This document shows, piece by piece, positions 18,142 to 26,292 of a stretch of 64,000 nt of DNA (the first letter of the stretch is position 1; each line of letters begins with the position of its first letter). Under the pieces are notes generated by a model that did no database searches, was not told where the DNA came from, and saw only the letters and a program-made list of their open reading frames with translations. The stretch is from assembly GCA_963828445.1 (NCBI GenBank), contig CAWHFP010000014.1, positions 1 through 64,000 of the forward strand, read 5' to 3'. This DNA comes from Bog-532 sp963828445 (GTDB lineage Bacteria > Actinomycetota > Actinomycetes > Streptosporangiales > Streptosporangiaceae). Position numbers and translations under genes: made by a program.

Positions 18142-18161
18142 GCAATTACTACGGTGGAGCC

Positions 18162-18809
18162 ATGACGTACGCACCCGCCGCTCCCGGGGCGGCCCCGATG
18201 CGCCGCCGGGACCAGCAGAAGGAGCAGACCCGCCTCGACCTGGCGCTGGCCGCGTTCGAGCTGGCCAAGGCCGAAGGTCTGGCGCAGGTGCGGGTCCCGC
18301 AGATCGCCGCGGCGGTCGGGGTTTCCACCCGGACCTTCAACAACTACTTCTCCAGCAAGGAGGCGGCCATCGCGTGGCCGACCACCCTGCGCGGGGACCG
18401 CATGGCCCGCGAGCTGGCCGACCGCCCGGCGGGTGAGCCGCTGGCCGGCGCCCTGGTCGAGGTGATGGGCGGCATGTACGGGCCGGCCAGCCAGGAAGGC
18501 ATGCCCGAGGACTGGGTGGACGGGTTCCGGGCCATGGTGGCCACCGAGCCCGCCCTGCACGGCGAGTTCCTGAAGGCCCAGGCCTCGGCCGAGCAGAAAC
18601 TGGCCTCGGCCATCGCCGGCCGGACCGGCGCCGCCGGCACCGATCTCGAGCCGCTGCTGCTGGCCGGGGTGGTCCTGGCCGCCGAGCGGGCCGCGATCAT
18701 CTACTGGTCCCGCCAGGCCGAACCATCCACTTCCCTGGCCGACCTGGTCCGTACCGCGGTCACCACCGCCCTGCGCGGCGCGGCTGACCCCCAGGCCACC
18801 CTGGCCTGA
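18162..18809 (+). CDS. TetR-family transcriptional regulator
   Basis: A 215-residue regulator with an N-terminal Arg-rich MRRRDQQKEQTRLDL and a TetR HTH (VRVPQIAAAVGVSTRTFNNY). The all-helical C-terminal domain resembles MftR-type/AcrR C-termini. GGTGGAG precedes the ATG at 18162. It faces another TetR gene across a palindromic operator, and no effector gene immediately follows in the same direction. Confidence 0.85.
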   Translation: MTYAPAAPGAAPMRRRDQQKEQTRLDLALAAFELAKAEGLAQVRVPQIAAAVGVSTRTFNNYFSSKEAAIAWPTTLRGDRMARELADRPAGEPLAGALVEVMGGMYGPASQEGMPEDWVDGFRAMVATEPALHGEFLKAQASAEQKLASAIAGRTGAAGTDLEPLLLAGVVLAAERAAIIYWSRQAEPSTSLADLVRTAVTTALRGAADPQATLA

Positions 18810-18851
18810 CCACCCGCTAGCGGGGACCGGGCCGATGACCGGTCAGAACGC

Positions 18852-19664
18852 CTAGGGTTGCGGCCGGGTGTCCACGGGCCCGGGTTCAGCGGCGGGCGGC
18901 CCAGGCTTACCGGGCTTGGCCGGCGGGTTGGGCAGGGAGGGCCGGCCGCCGATGAAGTTGGCCCAGTCGGTCTGCACCGGGGCCCAGCGCCGGTCGAAGT
19001 CGGTGGCCCGGCGGGTCGCGCGCTCCAGGCGCTTGCCCCGGTAGCGGTAGCGGGCCCAGATCGACGACGGCCGCCCGAGCCGCAGCGCGCCGAACAGCGC
19101 GACCGGGGACAGGAAGATCCCGAACAGGGCCGTCCGGTACTTCCCCTTGAGCACGCAGACCAGGGCCAGCACCCCGTCGGCGAGCAGGACGGTGGTCGCG
19201 GTGAGACGGAACGTCTCCTCGATACCGTCGGCCCCGATCACGCCGAGCGGGCTGAATCCGGCCACCACCAGCCCCAGGCAGGCCGCGGTCAGGCTCACCA
19301 TCTGGACCGAGAGCTGGCCCTCCCCGGTCCAGTAGACGTCTTGCAGGTGAAGGATCAGCGCGAACTCATCGAGGACCAGCGACGTACCCATTCCGACCAG
19401 CACGCCGGCGAAGCAACGCCAGCCCAGCGCGGACGGGGCGCCCACCGAGGTGAAGGCCCCGATGATGAGCAGGATGATGCCGGGGACGGCGTGATGAATG
19501 TGGACCCCGCCGGACGTCACGTTGTTCCGGAACGGGCCCCGGCCGTCCCGGATCAGCCGCGTGATCGTCCGGGTCAGCACGAACGTGGCCACGAACGCCA
19601 GGAAGCACAGCATCAGGGGCAGCTTGCCGGCCGCGATTTCGTCCCGGTGCCACCATGACGCCAT
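18852..19664 (-). CDS. Conserved integral membrane protein
   Basis: A 270-residue protein with about six to seven transmembrane helices in the first 200 residues and a cytosolic Arg-rich then Pro-rich tail. The conserved-looking VHIHHAVPG motif between helices 1 and 2, and the LDEFALILHL motif in a later helix, hint at a metal or lipid site as in actinobacterial membrane proteins of unknown function. It lies 37 bp downstream of a sigma-region-4-like gene on the same strand and is probably co-transcribed with it. No specific function is assigned. Confidence 0.6.
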   Translation of the reverse strand: MASWWHRDEIAAGKLPLMLCFLAFVATFVLTRTITRLIRDGRGPFRNNVTSGGVHIHHAVPGIILLIIGAFTSVGAPSALGWRCFAGVLVGMGTSLVLDEFALILHLQDVYWTGEGQLSVQMVSLTAACLGLVVAGFSPLGVIGADGIEETFRLTATTVLLADGVLALVCVLKGKYRTALFGIFLSPVALFGALRLGRPSSIWARYRYRGKRLERATRRATDFDRRWAPVQTDWANFIGGRPSLPNPPAKPGKPGPPAAEPGPVDTRPQP

Positions 19665-19701
19665 GCCGCCACCTTACGGCGACGGCCGGTGAAAAGCCCG
19701 G

Positions 19702-19965
19702 TCAGACCCCTGCCTGGCGCGGGACGTGCACGCCCCGCTCCTCCAGCAGGCGGCGGATCTCGTCCAGCGCGGCCCGGGCCCGCCGTTTGAGATCGCGGAC
19801 GGAGATGCCGAGCCGGGCCGCGGCGTCGTCCGCGGACAGGTGCCCGTAGAAGGTGCAGACGATCACCTGGCGGTGCTCGCGCCCGAGGGAGGCAAGGGCG
19901 GCCGCCACCGCCCCGGCGTCCGCGTCGTCATCGGGCGATGGATGTGAGCCTTCGCGTGGTTCCAC
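19702..19965 (-). CDS. Sigma-70 region 4-only protein
   Basis: An 87-residue protein consisting of an acidic leader and a sigma region 4 HTH (ALASLGREHRQVIVCTFYGH, then LSADDAAARLGISVRDLKRR). Region 2, needed for -10 recognition and core binding, is absent, so it is not a complete sigma factor. It could be a remnant of an ECF sigma factor or a small DNA-binding or anti-sigma-like protein. Start: GTG at 19965 preceded by GGAAAGGA. The membrane protein gene follows 37 bp later. Confidence 0.65.
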   Translation of the reverse strand: MEPREGSHPSPDDDADAGAVAAALASLGREHRQVIVCTFYGHLSADDAAARLGISVRDLKRRARAALDEIRRLLEERGVHVPRQAGV

Positions 19966-20016
19966 GATGCGTCCTTTCCGTTCCCCGTGTCCCAGGGTGA
20001 GCGGTCAGGACGACCA

Positions 20017-20871
20017 TCAGCTTGACAGTTGCATTGCCATCGTGGCCAGGCGCAGCTTGGTCTCGTCCTCGGTGCCCGCGGCCGCGGTCAGAATCACGAC
20101 CTTCAGCTCGGCGTCGCCGTCGGTCAGGACGTCGCAGTCGACCCGGACCGGGCCGACCCCGGGGTGCTCGACGATCTTGCGGTCCTCCCGGTGGGCGCTG
20201 ACCGTCCCGGTCGCCCACAGCTCGGCGAAGCGCGGGCTGCCGTCGGTAAGGTCGCGGATGAGGCGGGCCAGGCGGCGGTCGTGCGGGAAGCGGCCGGTGG
20301 CCCGGCGCAGGTCGGACACGACCGCGGCCTCGGTGACCGCGGCGTCCAGCGCGACCACCGGCCACTGGGTCAGCCCCGCCCCGTCCGGGCCGGCCAGGAA
20401 CGTGTCGCGGGCGAAGTTCCGCCGCGCCGCCGGTGCCGCCGACGGGTCGCCGAACAGCCCGGCCCAGCTCCGGTTCCACCAGATGAGCTGCCAGTCGGCC
20501 GCGAACACGGCCACGGCCGCGTCGCCCAGCCGGGCCAGCATCCGCTGGACGCCCGGGGCGATGTGGTCGGAGATCCGGTCCTCGGCGGGCGGGACCAGCT
20601 GGGCCAGCCGGAACAGATGGTCCCGTTCCGCCGAGGTCAGCTGCAGGGCGCGGGCCAGGGCCGAGGCGACCTGAGCCGACGGTGTGGTCGCCCGTCCCTG
20701 CTCCAGGCGCACGACGTAGTCGACCGACACCCCGGCCAGCTCGGCCAGTTCTTCCCGCCGCAGGCCGGTGGCGCGGCGGGTGCGGCGGGCCGGCAGTCCC
20801 GCCGCGGCCGGGGACAGCCGGTCGCGCCAGGCCCGCAGCGTTGCCCCGAGCCCGGCCGCTGGTGTGGTCAC
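20017..20871 (-). CDS. XRE-family regulator with MmyB-like ligand domain
   Basis: A 284-residue regulator: an N-terminal HTH_31/XRE domain (LRREELAELAGVSVDYVVRL) followed by an MmyB-like PAS-type ligand-binding domain (VFAADWQLIWWNRSWAGLFG). The GTG at 20871 is chosen because GAGG lies just upstream; a GTG at 20886 is also possible. It diverges over 102 bp from an SDR gene, a pairing very common in actinomycetes, in which the regulator probably represses the reductase. Confidence 0.88.
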   Translation of the reverse strand: MTTPAAGLGATLRAWRDRLSPAAAGLPARRTRRATGLRREELAELAGVSVDYVVRLEQGRATTPSAQVASALARALQLTSAERDHLFRLAQLVPPAEDRISDHIAPGVQRMLARLGDAAVAVFAADWQLIWWNRSWAGLFGDPSAAPAARRNFARDTFLAGPDGAGLTQWPVVALDAAVTEAAVVSDLRRATGRFPHDRRLARLIRDLTDGSPRFAELWATGTVSAHREDRKIVEHPGVGPVRVDCDVLTDGDAELKVVILTAAAGTEDETKLRLATMAMQLSS

Positions 20872-20973
20872 GTCCTCAATTCTCACCCACGGCCGGCCGC
20901 GCTGGGTGGTACGGCTGTTCCTACCGTCACGTTGTCCCTGGCCCAGCCCGCGGCCAGCCCGAACGATGGAGTC

Positions 20974-21672
20974 ATGACCACTACCTTCATCACCGGAGCC
21001 AACAAGGGACTCGGACGCGAGACCGCCCGCCGCCTGGCCGGGCTGGGGCACACGATCCTGGTCGGCGCCCGCGACCCCGCCCACGGCGCGGCCGCGGCCC
21101 GGGACCTCGGAGCCCGCTTCGTCCCGATCGACGTCACCGACGACCAGTCGGTGGCCGCGGCCGCCGCCGACGTGGCCGCCCACGAGGGCTCGATCGACGT
21201 GCTGATCAACAACGCCGGGATCCACGGGCCCGCGGGCGACCCCAGCGGATTGACCGGGAGCGAGGTCCTGGCCGTGTTCGACGTCAACGTGGCCGGGGTG
21301 GTGCGGACCAGCACCGCGTTCCTGCCCCTGCTGCGCCGGTCACCGGACCCGGTGATCATCAACGTGAGCAGCGCGATGGGCTCCCTGGCCGCCACCCACG
21401 ACCCGGCGCGGCCGGAATCGCAGGTCGTCGCCCCGATCTACACCGCCTCCAAGGCCGCGCTGACCATGCTGACCACCCAGTACGCCAAGGCGCTGCCCGG
21501 CATCCGGATCAACGCCGCCGATCCTGGCTACACCGCCACCGACCTCAACGGCCACAGCGGCCCGCAGACCGTCACCGAAGGCACCGACGCGATCGTGGCC
21601 CTGGCCACCGAGGGCCCGGGCCACGGATCGGGCCGGTTCGCCGACCGCGACGGCGAGATCGCCTGGTCGTAA
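20974..21672 (+). CDS. SDR-family NAD(P)-dependent oxidoreductase
   Basis: A 232-residue short-chain dehydrogenase. The N-terminal TGANKGLG is the cofactor motif, NNAG is present (LINNAGIHG), and the catalytic Ser-Tyr-Lys appears as INVSS and YTASK. The C-terminus is short (RFADRDGEIAWS), as in the SDRs paired with XRE/MmyB regulators. Start ATG at 20974. Its 3' end is overlapped antisense by the frame-extended C-terminus of the FAD monooxygenase gene. Confidence 0.92.
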   Translation: MTTTFITGANKGLGRETARRLAGLGHTILVGARDPAHGAAAARDLGARFVPIDVTDDQSVAAAAADVAAHEGSIDVLINNAGIHGPAGDPSGLTGSEVLAVFDVNVAGVVRTSTAFLPLLRRSPDPVIINVSSAMGSLAATHDPARPESQVVAPIYTASKAALTMLTTQYAKALPGIRINAADPGYTATDLNGHSGPQTVTEGTDAIVALATEGPGHGSGRFADRDGEIAWS

Positions 21673-23201
21673 GGACGCCAGCGCCCTCGGCCTACGCGGC
21701 CGGGGCCATGGGCGGCCCGAACCAGCGGGTGAGCGCGTCGGGCAGTGCCAGCTCGGTCAGGGCTGGCTCGGTCAGGGCTGGCGCGGTCAGGCTCGGTCAG
21801 GTCGCCCACCCAGGCCACGTGCCCGTCCGGCCGGATCAGCACCGCGGCCGGCGCCTCAACCTCACCGACCGCCGGCAGCCGCCACGGCCCGGTGTACCTG
21901 GCCTCGGCCAGCTGGACCCGGTCGGCCCAGGGCGCGAGGTCGAAGCGGCCGGGCGCGCCCAGGTTGAGCAGGACCGGGCGGGCCCGGTGCAGCAGGCGGT
22001 ACAGCGGCTGCGGGCCGTCCGCGGTGACCAGGTCGAGGTCGGGCACGCGCCGCCCGAGCAGCGGGTGCCCCGGCCCGAGGTCGTAGTGGATGTCCAGGCC
22101 GCACATCATCGCGCCGTACCGCCGGCGGGGCTCCTCCATGGCCAGCAGCTCGGCCACGTTGTCGCGCAGGGCGTCGGCCCGCGGTTCCGTGCGCATCAGC
22201 AGCTCCTGGGCCAGGTTGTTCTTCAGCATCCGGGCCATGGCCGGGTGCCGTTCGGCGTGGTAGCTGTCCAGCAGGCGCTCGGGCGCGGTCCCGCGGGCGA
22301 CCTGGGCCAGCTTCCAGCCCAGGTTGACCGCGTCCTGCACCCCGTTGTTGAGGCCCTGCCCGCCCACCGGCGAGTGCACGTGGGCGGCGTCGCCCGCCAG
22401 CAGCACCCGCCGGTCCCGGTAGGACGCCGCCTGCCGGATCGCGTCGGTGAACCAGGAGATCCAGGTGGCCCGGCGCAGGCCGTAGTCCGTCCCCCGGACC
22501 GCGATCAGCGCCTCGCTCAGCTCGCGCAGGGTCGGCTCGGTGGTGCGCCCGAGCTCCTCTTCCCGGACCACCAGCCGGATCCGGCCATCGTCCAGCGGGC
22601 CCAGGGCGTGGGTGCCCTTGTGGTCACGGCGGATGCCGAACTCGGGCTCGCCGTCCATCTCGACCTCGGCGATCAGGTGGCTGCTGGTCGCCTCCTGGCC
22701 CGGGAACTCGATGCCGGCCGTCTTGCGGATCACGCTGCGCCCGCCGTCGCACCCCACCAGGTACTCCGCCCGCAGCGTCCCGCCGTCGGACAGCTGGACG
22801 TCGACGCCGGCGTCGTCCTGGGTGAAGCCGGTCACCTCCCGCTCGCGGTAGTAGGGCACCTTCAGCTCGTCGACCCAGCCGGCCAGGATGCGCTCGAAGT
22901 CCTTCTGCCACAGCTGCAGTCCGTACGGGTGCCGGGACGGCTGGTCACTGAGGTTGAGCTTGATCCCGGCGAAGGTGGCGTTCTGGAAGGGCTTGCCCTC
23001 GGCCAGGAACCGGTCGAGGATCCCCCGCTGGTCGAGCAGCTCGACCGTGCGCGCCTGGATGCCGCCCGCCCGCGAGCTCTCCACCTCCTGGCGGGCCCGC
23101 CGCTCGATCACGGCCACGTCCGCTCCGGCCAGCATCAGCTCGGCCGCCAGCATCTTCCCGGTTGGTCCCCCGCCCGCGATCAGCACCGAATGTGCGGTCA
23201 A
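21528..23201 (-). CDS. FAD-dependent monooxygenase, C-terminus altered by tandem repeat
   Basis: A 557-residue aromatic-ring-hydroxylase-type flavoprotein. It has an N-terminal Rossmann fold VLIAGGGPTGKMLAAEL, the NAD(P)H/FAD motif YLVGCDGGRS, and the second FAD motif VLLAGDAAHVHSPVGGQGL. The start is a TTG at 23201. After DGHVAWVGDLTE, three PDRAS-like units come from a 15-bp tandem repeat. The repeat tract totals 40 bp, shifting the frame and extending the protein antisense over the SDR gene. In the alternative frame a natural-looking end (TELALPDALTRWFGPPMAPA) stops at 21692. That end is probably ancestral. The substrate is unknown. Confidence 0.85.
   Translation of the reverse strand: MTAHSVLIAGGGPTGKMLAAELMLAGADVAVIERRARQEVESSRAGGIQARTVELLDQRGILDRFLAEGKPFQNATFAGIKLNLSDQPSRHPYGLQLWQKDFERILAGWVDELKVPYYREREVTGFTQDDAGVDVQLSDGGTLRAEYLVGCDGGRSVIRKTAGIEFPGQEATSSHLIAEVEMDGEPEFGIRRDHKGTHALGPLDDGRIRLVVREEELGRTTEPTLRELSEALIAVRGTDYGLRRATWISWFTDAIRQAASYRDRRVLLAGDAAHVHSPVGGQGLNNGVQDAVNLGWKLAQVARGTAPERLLDSYHAERHPAMARMLKNNLAQELLMRTEPRADALRDNVAELLAMEEPRRRYGAMMCGLDIHYDLGPGHPLLGRRVPDLDLVTADGPQPLYRLLHRARPVLLNLGAPGRFDLAPWADRVQLAEARYTGPWRLPAVGEVEAPAAVLIRPDGHVAWVGDLTEPDRASPDRASPDRAGTARRAHPLVRAAHGPGRVGRGRWRPYDQAISPSRSANRPDPWPGPSVARATIASVPSVTVCGPLWPLRSVAV
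21751..21800. repeat. 15-bp tandem repeat causing frame change
   Basis: Units GCTCGGTCAGGGCTG at 21751-21765 and 21766-21780, then truncated GCGCGGTCAG at 21781-21790 and GCTCGGTCAG at 21791-21800. The last unit matches the presumed ancestral coding sequence. The other 40 bp are extra and are not a multiple of three. Confidence 0.8.
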
Positions 23202-23367
23202 TTCCTGCCCCGTTTCCCTCGGTTTTTCGTCTCCGGCCGGTCATTGTGCGCCACCAGGGGGGTCTTGCCGCAAGCCCCGGGGTCCGCTATAGATTGAAAC
23301 TGGAGGGGAGTGGGCATTCCCCCTTCCAAGATCATCTTTCCCGGCGGACCTCCGCGTGGATCAGTCC

Positions 23368-23841
23368 ATGAACATCGAGCGGTGGGACCCGGACGCCCCC
23401 GGCGTGCTGCGGCTGCCCTCGGGCCGCTTGGTGCGGGGCCGCAGTCTGCGCCGGCCGGTGCCGGAAGGCCCACCCGCGACCTTCGGGATCTATCTGGTTG
23501 GGAAACCGCCTGCCCCCGTGACCTGGGAATCGCGCTGGCTGCGCTGGCCGGACTTCCGGCTCCCGGCCGACCCGGAGCAGGCCCGGCGCACGCTGGCCGA
23601 GGCCTGGGAACGCGCCGCCACCGAGCGCGTCGAGCTGGCCTGCACGGGCGGGCGCGGGCGGACCGGGACCGCGCTGGCCTGCCTGGCCGTCCTGGACGGA
23701 GTGCCGAACGCGCGGGCCGTGGCCTACGTGCGCGAGCACTACGACCGGCGGGCGGTCGAGACGCCGGGGCAGCGCCGGTTCGTGGCCCGCTGGACACCAC
23801 TCAGCTGTGGGTCGGCCGGCCCCGGCGCGGGCGGCCGGTGA
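23368..23841 (+). CDS. Protein-tyrosine/dual-specificity phosphatase-like protein
   Basis: A 157-residue protein with a C-x5-R-T signature, CTGGRGRTGT, placing the cysteine nucleophile at residue 92 and the phosphate-binding Arg at 98. The preceding acidic/WP region and small size fit the actinobacterial PTP-like family that acts on phosphotyrosine or similar substrates. The ATG at 23368 is used; a GTG at 23356 is in frame and neither has a clear ribosome site. A TATAGAT -10-like element is at 23288-23294. The gene overlaps the convergent TMEM175 gene by 41 bp. Confidence 0.75.
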   Translation: MNIERWDPDAPGVLRLPSGRLVRGRSLRRPVPEGPPATFGIYLVGKPPAPVTWESRWLRWPDFRLPADPEQARRTLAEAWERAATERVELACTGGRGRTGTALACLAVLDGVPNARAVAYVREHYDRRAVETPGQRRFVARWTPLSCGSAGPGAGGR

Positions 23842-24496
23842 GGCGCAGGATCCCGTCGGCGATCTGCGGGACGATGGCGAACAGGAACCAGGAGCACTGG
23901 GCCAGGACGGTGCTGTACCAGGCCAGGCCGATGGAGATCATCGCCACGATGACGCCGACCAGGACGTGGACCCGGGACGAGAACGGGTCCCGCCGGACCC
24001 CTTGACCCAGCAGCCGGTGCCGGTCGCCGAACTCCAGCATGAGCAGGGTGGCCAGGTTGGCCAGGAACAGGTTGAAGCCGAAGATGTCGACGGCCAGCGG
24101 GTTGCTGTTGAACTTGCCCAGCAGGTCGCTGGTGAACGGCATCACGCTGATGGTGAACAGGAACGCGAAGTTCCACGCGGCCAGGCCGTCCTGCTGCCGG
24201 TTGATCTGGCGGAACACCCGGTGGTGGTTCAGCCAGAACTGGGAGATCACGTAGAACGAAACGCCGTAGCTGATCCAGTCGTCGGAGCTCTTGGCCAGCG
24301 CGGCCGCCAGCGCGGAGGCTGAGTCGGGGTCCTTACCCAGCGCCGACGCGGTCGGCACCGTGATCTGCAGGATGAGCAGGGTCAGCGCGATGGCCACCAC
24401 GCCGTCGGACAGCGCCAGCAGCCGGTCCGTCGACGGCCGCTCGACCGGCTCCGGATCGGACGGGCGCCCCTCGGCGGCGGGGGGTTCCGGGGTCAT
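23801..24496 (-). CDS. TMEM175-family potassium channel protein (DUF1211)
   Basis: A 231-residue membrane protein with about six helices. The first helix carries the family motif LSDGVVAIALTLLILQ (FSDGVxAIxxTLL type), and NHHRVF lies in the loop after helix 3. Bacterial TMEM175 proteins have one six-helix repeat and assemble as tetrameric K+ channels. The ATG at 24496 is preferred over a GTG at 24529. The 3' end overlaps the convergent phosphatase gene. Confidence 0.88.
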   Translation of the reverse strand: MTPEPPAAEGRPSDPEPVERPSTDRLLALSDGVVAIALTLLILQITVPTASALGKDPDSASALAAALAKSSDDWISYGVSFYVISQFWLNHHRVFRQINRQQDGLAAWNFAFLFTISVMPFTSDLLGKFNSNPLAVDIFGFNLFLANLATLLMLEFGDRHRLLGQGVRRDPFSSRVHVLVGVIVAMISIGLAWYSTVLAQCSWFLFAIVPQIADGILRLTGRPRRGRPTHS

Positions 24497-24569
24497 GTCC
24501 ACCCGCCGATCATGCCAGCGCGCCGCCACCGATCATGCGGGTGCCGGCCGGGACGACAGCCCGCGGCCG

Positions 24570-24953
24570 TCAGGCCCGGTAGTTGCTCAGCTCGATCAGG
24601 TTGCCGTCCGGATCGCGCAGGTAGCAGCTGATGAGGTCGCCGGTGGCGCCGGTCCGCGGCACCGGACCCTCCTCGATGGCCACACCGGCCGCGCCGAGCT
24701 GGCTCATGACCTCCTCGATGGGATCGTCGACGATGAAGCACAGGTCGGCGCTGCCGGGGGTGGGCCGTTCGGCCTTGGGCTCGAACTCGTGCCCGGCCTG
24801 GTGCAGGTTGATCTTGCTGACGCCGAACCGCAGGGCGGTGCGGCCGCCCCCGAACGTCTCCGCCGTCATGCCCAGCACGCGCGTGTAGAAGTCCACCGTG
24901 GCGTCGATGCTGGCCACGGTGAGCACCACATGGTCCAACCGGTTGACCTTCAT
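24570..24953 (-). CDS. VOC-family (glyoxalase/bleomycin resistance-like) protein
   Basis: A 127-residue single VOC domain. LDHVVLTVASIDATVDFY begins the first beta-alpha-beta-beta-beta unit, and CYLRDPDGNLIELSNY ends the second. Metal-ligand-type residues His8 and Glu122 are in the expected places. Start ATG at 24953 with GGAAGGAA just upstream. Such proteins are metal-dependent lyases, dioxygenases or drug-binding proteins; the substrate cannot be told. Confidence 0.85.
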   Translation of the reverse strand: MKVNRLDHVVLTVASIDATVDFYTRVLGMTAETFGGGRTALRFGVSKINLHQAGHEFEPKAERPTPGSADLCFIVDDPIEEVMSQLGAAGVAIEEGPVPRTGATGDLISCYLRDPDGNLIELSNYRA

Positions 24954-25056
24954 GACGATGTTCCTTCCGGTTTCGGGCCGGGCGGTGAGCCAGGCCGGGT
25001 CGCCGCCGTCTCCTACCCGCCCATCTTCCCCGGCGCCAGGCTCGGCCGCGTCAACC

Positions 25057-25235
25057 GCCGAGCTGGGCGCCACGGCCGGGCACCCCGAACTGGCCCACTC
25101 GTTCGCGGTGCTGTTCGGCTGGACCGTGCCTTCATGATCGTCGCCCTGCTGCTGGCCCTGGCCATGAAGGAGAAGCCCCTCTCGGACGAAATGATCGAGG
25201 TGGCTTCCGGCAAGGTAGAGGTGACCGAATACTGA
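25057..25235 (+). pseudogene. Remnant of an MFS drug transporter C-terminus
   Basis: Two adjoining frames encode what looks like the end of a DHA2-type MFS permease: first AELGATAGHPELAHSFAVLF, then, one frame over, FMIVALLLALAMKEKPLSDE and a short tail ending EVTEY. There is no start or upstream transporter sequence, so it is a decayed fragment of about 180 bp between the VOC and ketopantoate-reductase-like genes. Confidence 0.6.
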
Positions 25236-25262
25236 CGCCACATGCGGACGGAAGGAGCGCCG

Positions 25263-26246
25263 ATGCGGGTGTGCGTGCTGGGGGCCGGAGCGATCGGCGG
25301 TTTCATCGGGACCCGGCTGGCCGCGGCCGGGCACCCGGTGGCGGCCCTGGCCCGCGGGGCCACGCTGGACGCCCTGCGGGTGCACGGCTGGCGCGCCGAA
25401 ATCGGCGGCGAGCTGGTCACCGCCCCGGTCCAGGCCTCGGCCGACCCGGCCGAGCTGGGCCGGCAGGACCTGGTCGTGCTGGCGGTCAAGGCCCAGGCGG
25501 CCCGGTCGGCGGCGGCGGTCATCGGGCCGCTGCTGGGCCCGGAAACCATGGTGCTGACCGCGATGAACGGGGTGCCGTGGTGGTTCTTCGACGGATTCGG
25601 CGGGCCCGGGCAGGGACGGCACCTGGACAGCGTGGACCCGGGCGGCCTCGTCGCCGCCGCCATCGGAGTCCAGCACGTGATCGGCGCGGTGGTGCACATG
25701 AGCAGCAGCGCACCCGAGCCCGGGCTGGTCCGGCACCACCACGGGACCGGCCTGATCATCGGCGAGCCCAGCCACCGGGATTCGGACCGGGTGCGGGCCG
25801 TGGCCGGCCTGCTGAGCACCGCGTCGCTGGACGTCACCGTGTCCGCGGCCATCCACACCGACGTCTGGTACAAGCTCTGGGGCAACATGACCATCAACCC
25901 GGTCTCGGTGCTGGCCGACGCGACCGCCGACCGGATCCTGGACGATGACCTGGTCCGGGCCTTCTGCCACACGGCCATGCGCGAGGCTCAGCAGATCGGG
26001 AACCGGATCGGCTGCCCGATCGCGGAGACCCCCGAGGACCGGAGCACGGTGACCAGAAAGCTGGGCGCGTTCACCAGCTCGATGCTGCAGGACGCCCGGG
26101 CCGGGCGCAGCCTGGAGCTGGACGCCCTGGTCGGCGCGGTCCGGGAGATCGGCGGGCTGGTCGGCGTGCCGACCCCGGCGGTGGACGCGCTGTACGGGCT
26201 GACCCGGCTGTGGGCGAGATGTCACTTACAGTTCGCGAGTCCGTAA
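25263..26246 (+). CDS. 2-dehydropantoate 2-reductase family protein (ApbA/PanE-like)
   Basis: A 327-residue NAD(P)H-dependent reductase. It has an N-terminal Rossmann motif VLGAGAIGGFIGTRLA, LVVLAVKAQ, MVLTAMNGVPWW, the catalytic-domain motif WYKLWGNMTINP, and the C-terminal helical domain with GRSLELDALVGAV. The family reduces ketopantoate to pantoate in CoA synthesis, but many paralogues have other substrates and this one stands alone. Start ATG at 25263 with AAGGAG upstream. Confidence 0.85.
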   Translation: MRVCVLGAGAIGGFIGTRLAAAGHPVAALARGATLDALRVHGWRAEIGGELVTAPVQASADPAELGRQDLVVLAVKAQAARSAAAVIGPLLGPETMVLTAMNGVPWWFFDGFGGPGQGRHLDSVDPGGLVAAAIGVQHVIGAVVHMSSSAPEPGLVRHHHGTGLIIGEPSHRDSDRVRAVAGLLSTASLDVTVSAAIHTDVWYKLWGNMTINPVSVLADATADRILDDDLVRAFCHTAMREAQQIGNRIGCPIAETPEDRSTVTRKLGAFTSSMLQDARAGRSLELDALVGAVREIGGLVGVPTPAVDALYGLTRLWARCHLQFASP

Positions 26247-26292
26247 GGGCGTAGTGACCGCGCACGGCATGCACGTGTTCCACGTTGTGAGC

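Noticed and set aside
23801..23841. Overlap of the phosphatase and TMEM175 genes as a sign of a wrong stop
   Set aside because: Both ends fit their families and short convergent overlaps are common in compact genomes.
24954..26225. Upstream extension of the VOC gene to a roughly 550-residue protein
   Set aside because: The upstream part is antisense to the ketopantoate-reductase-like gene. GGAAGGAA and ATG at 24953 mark the real start.
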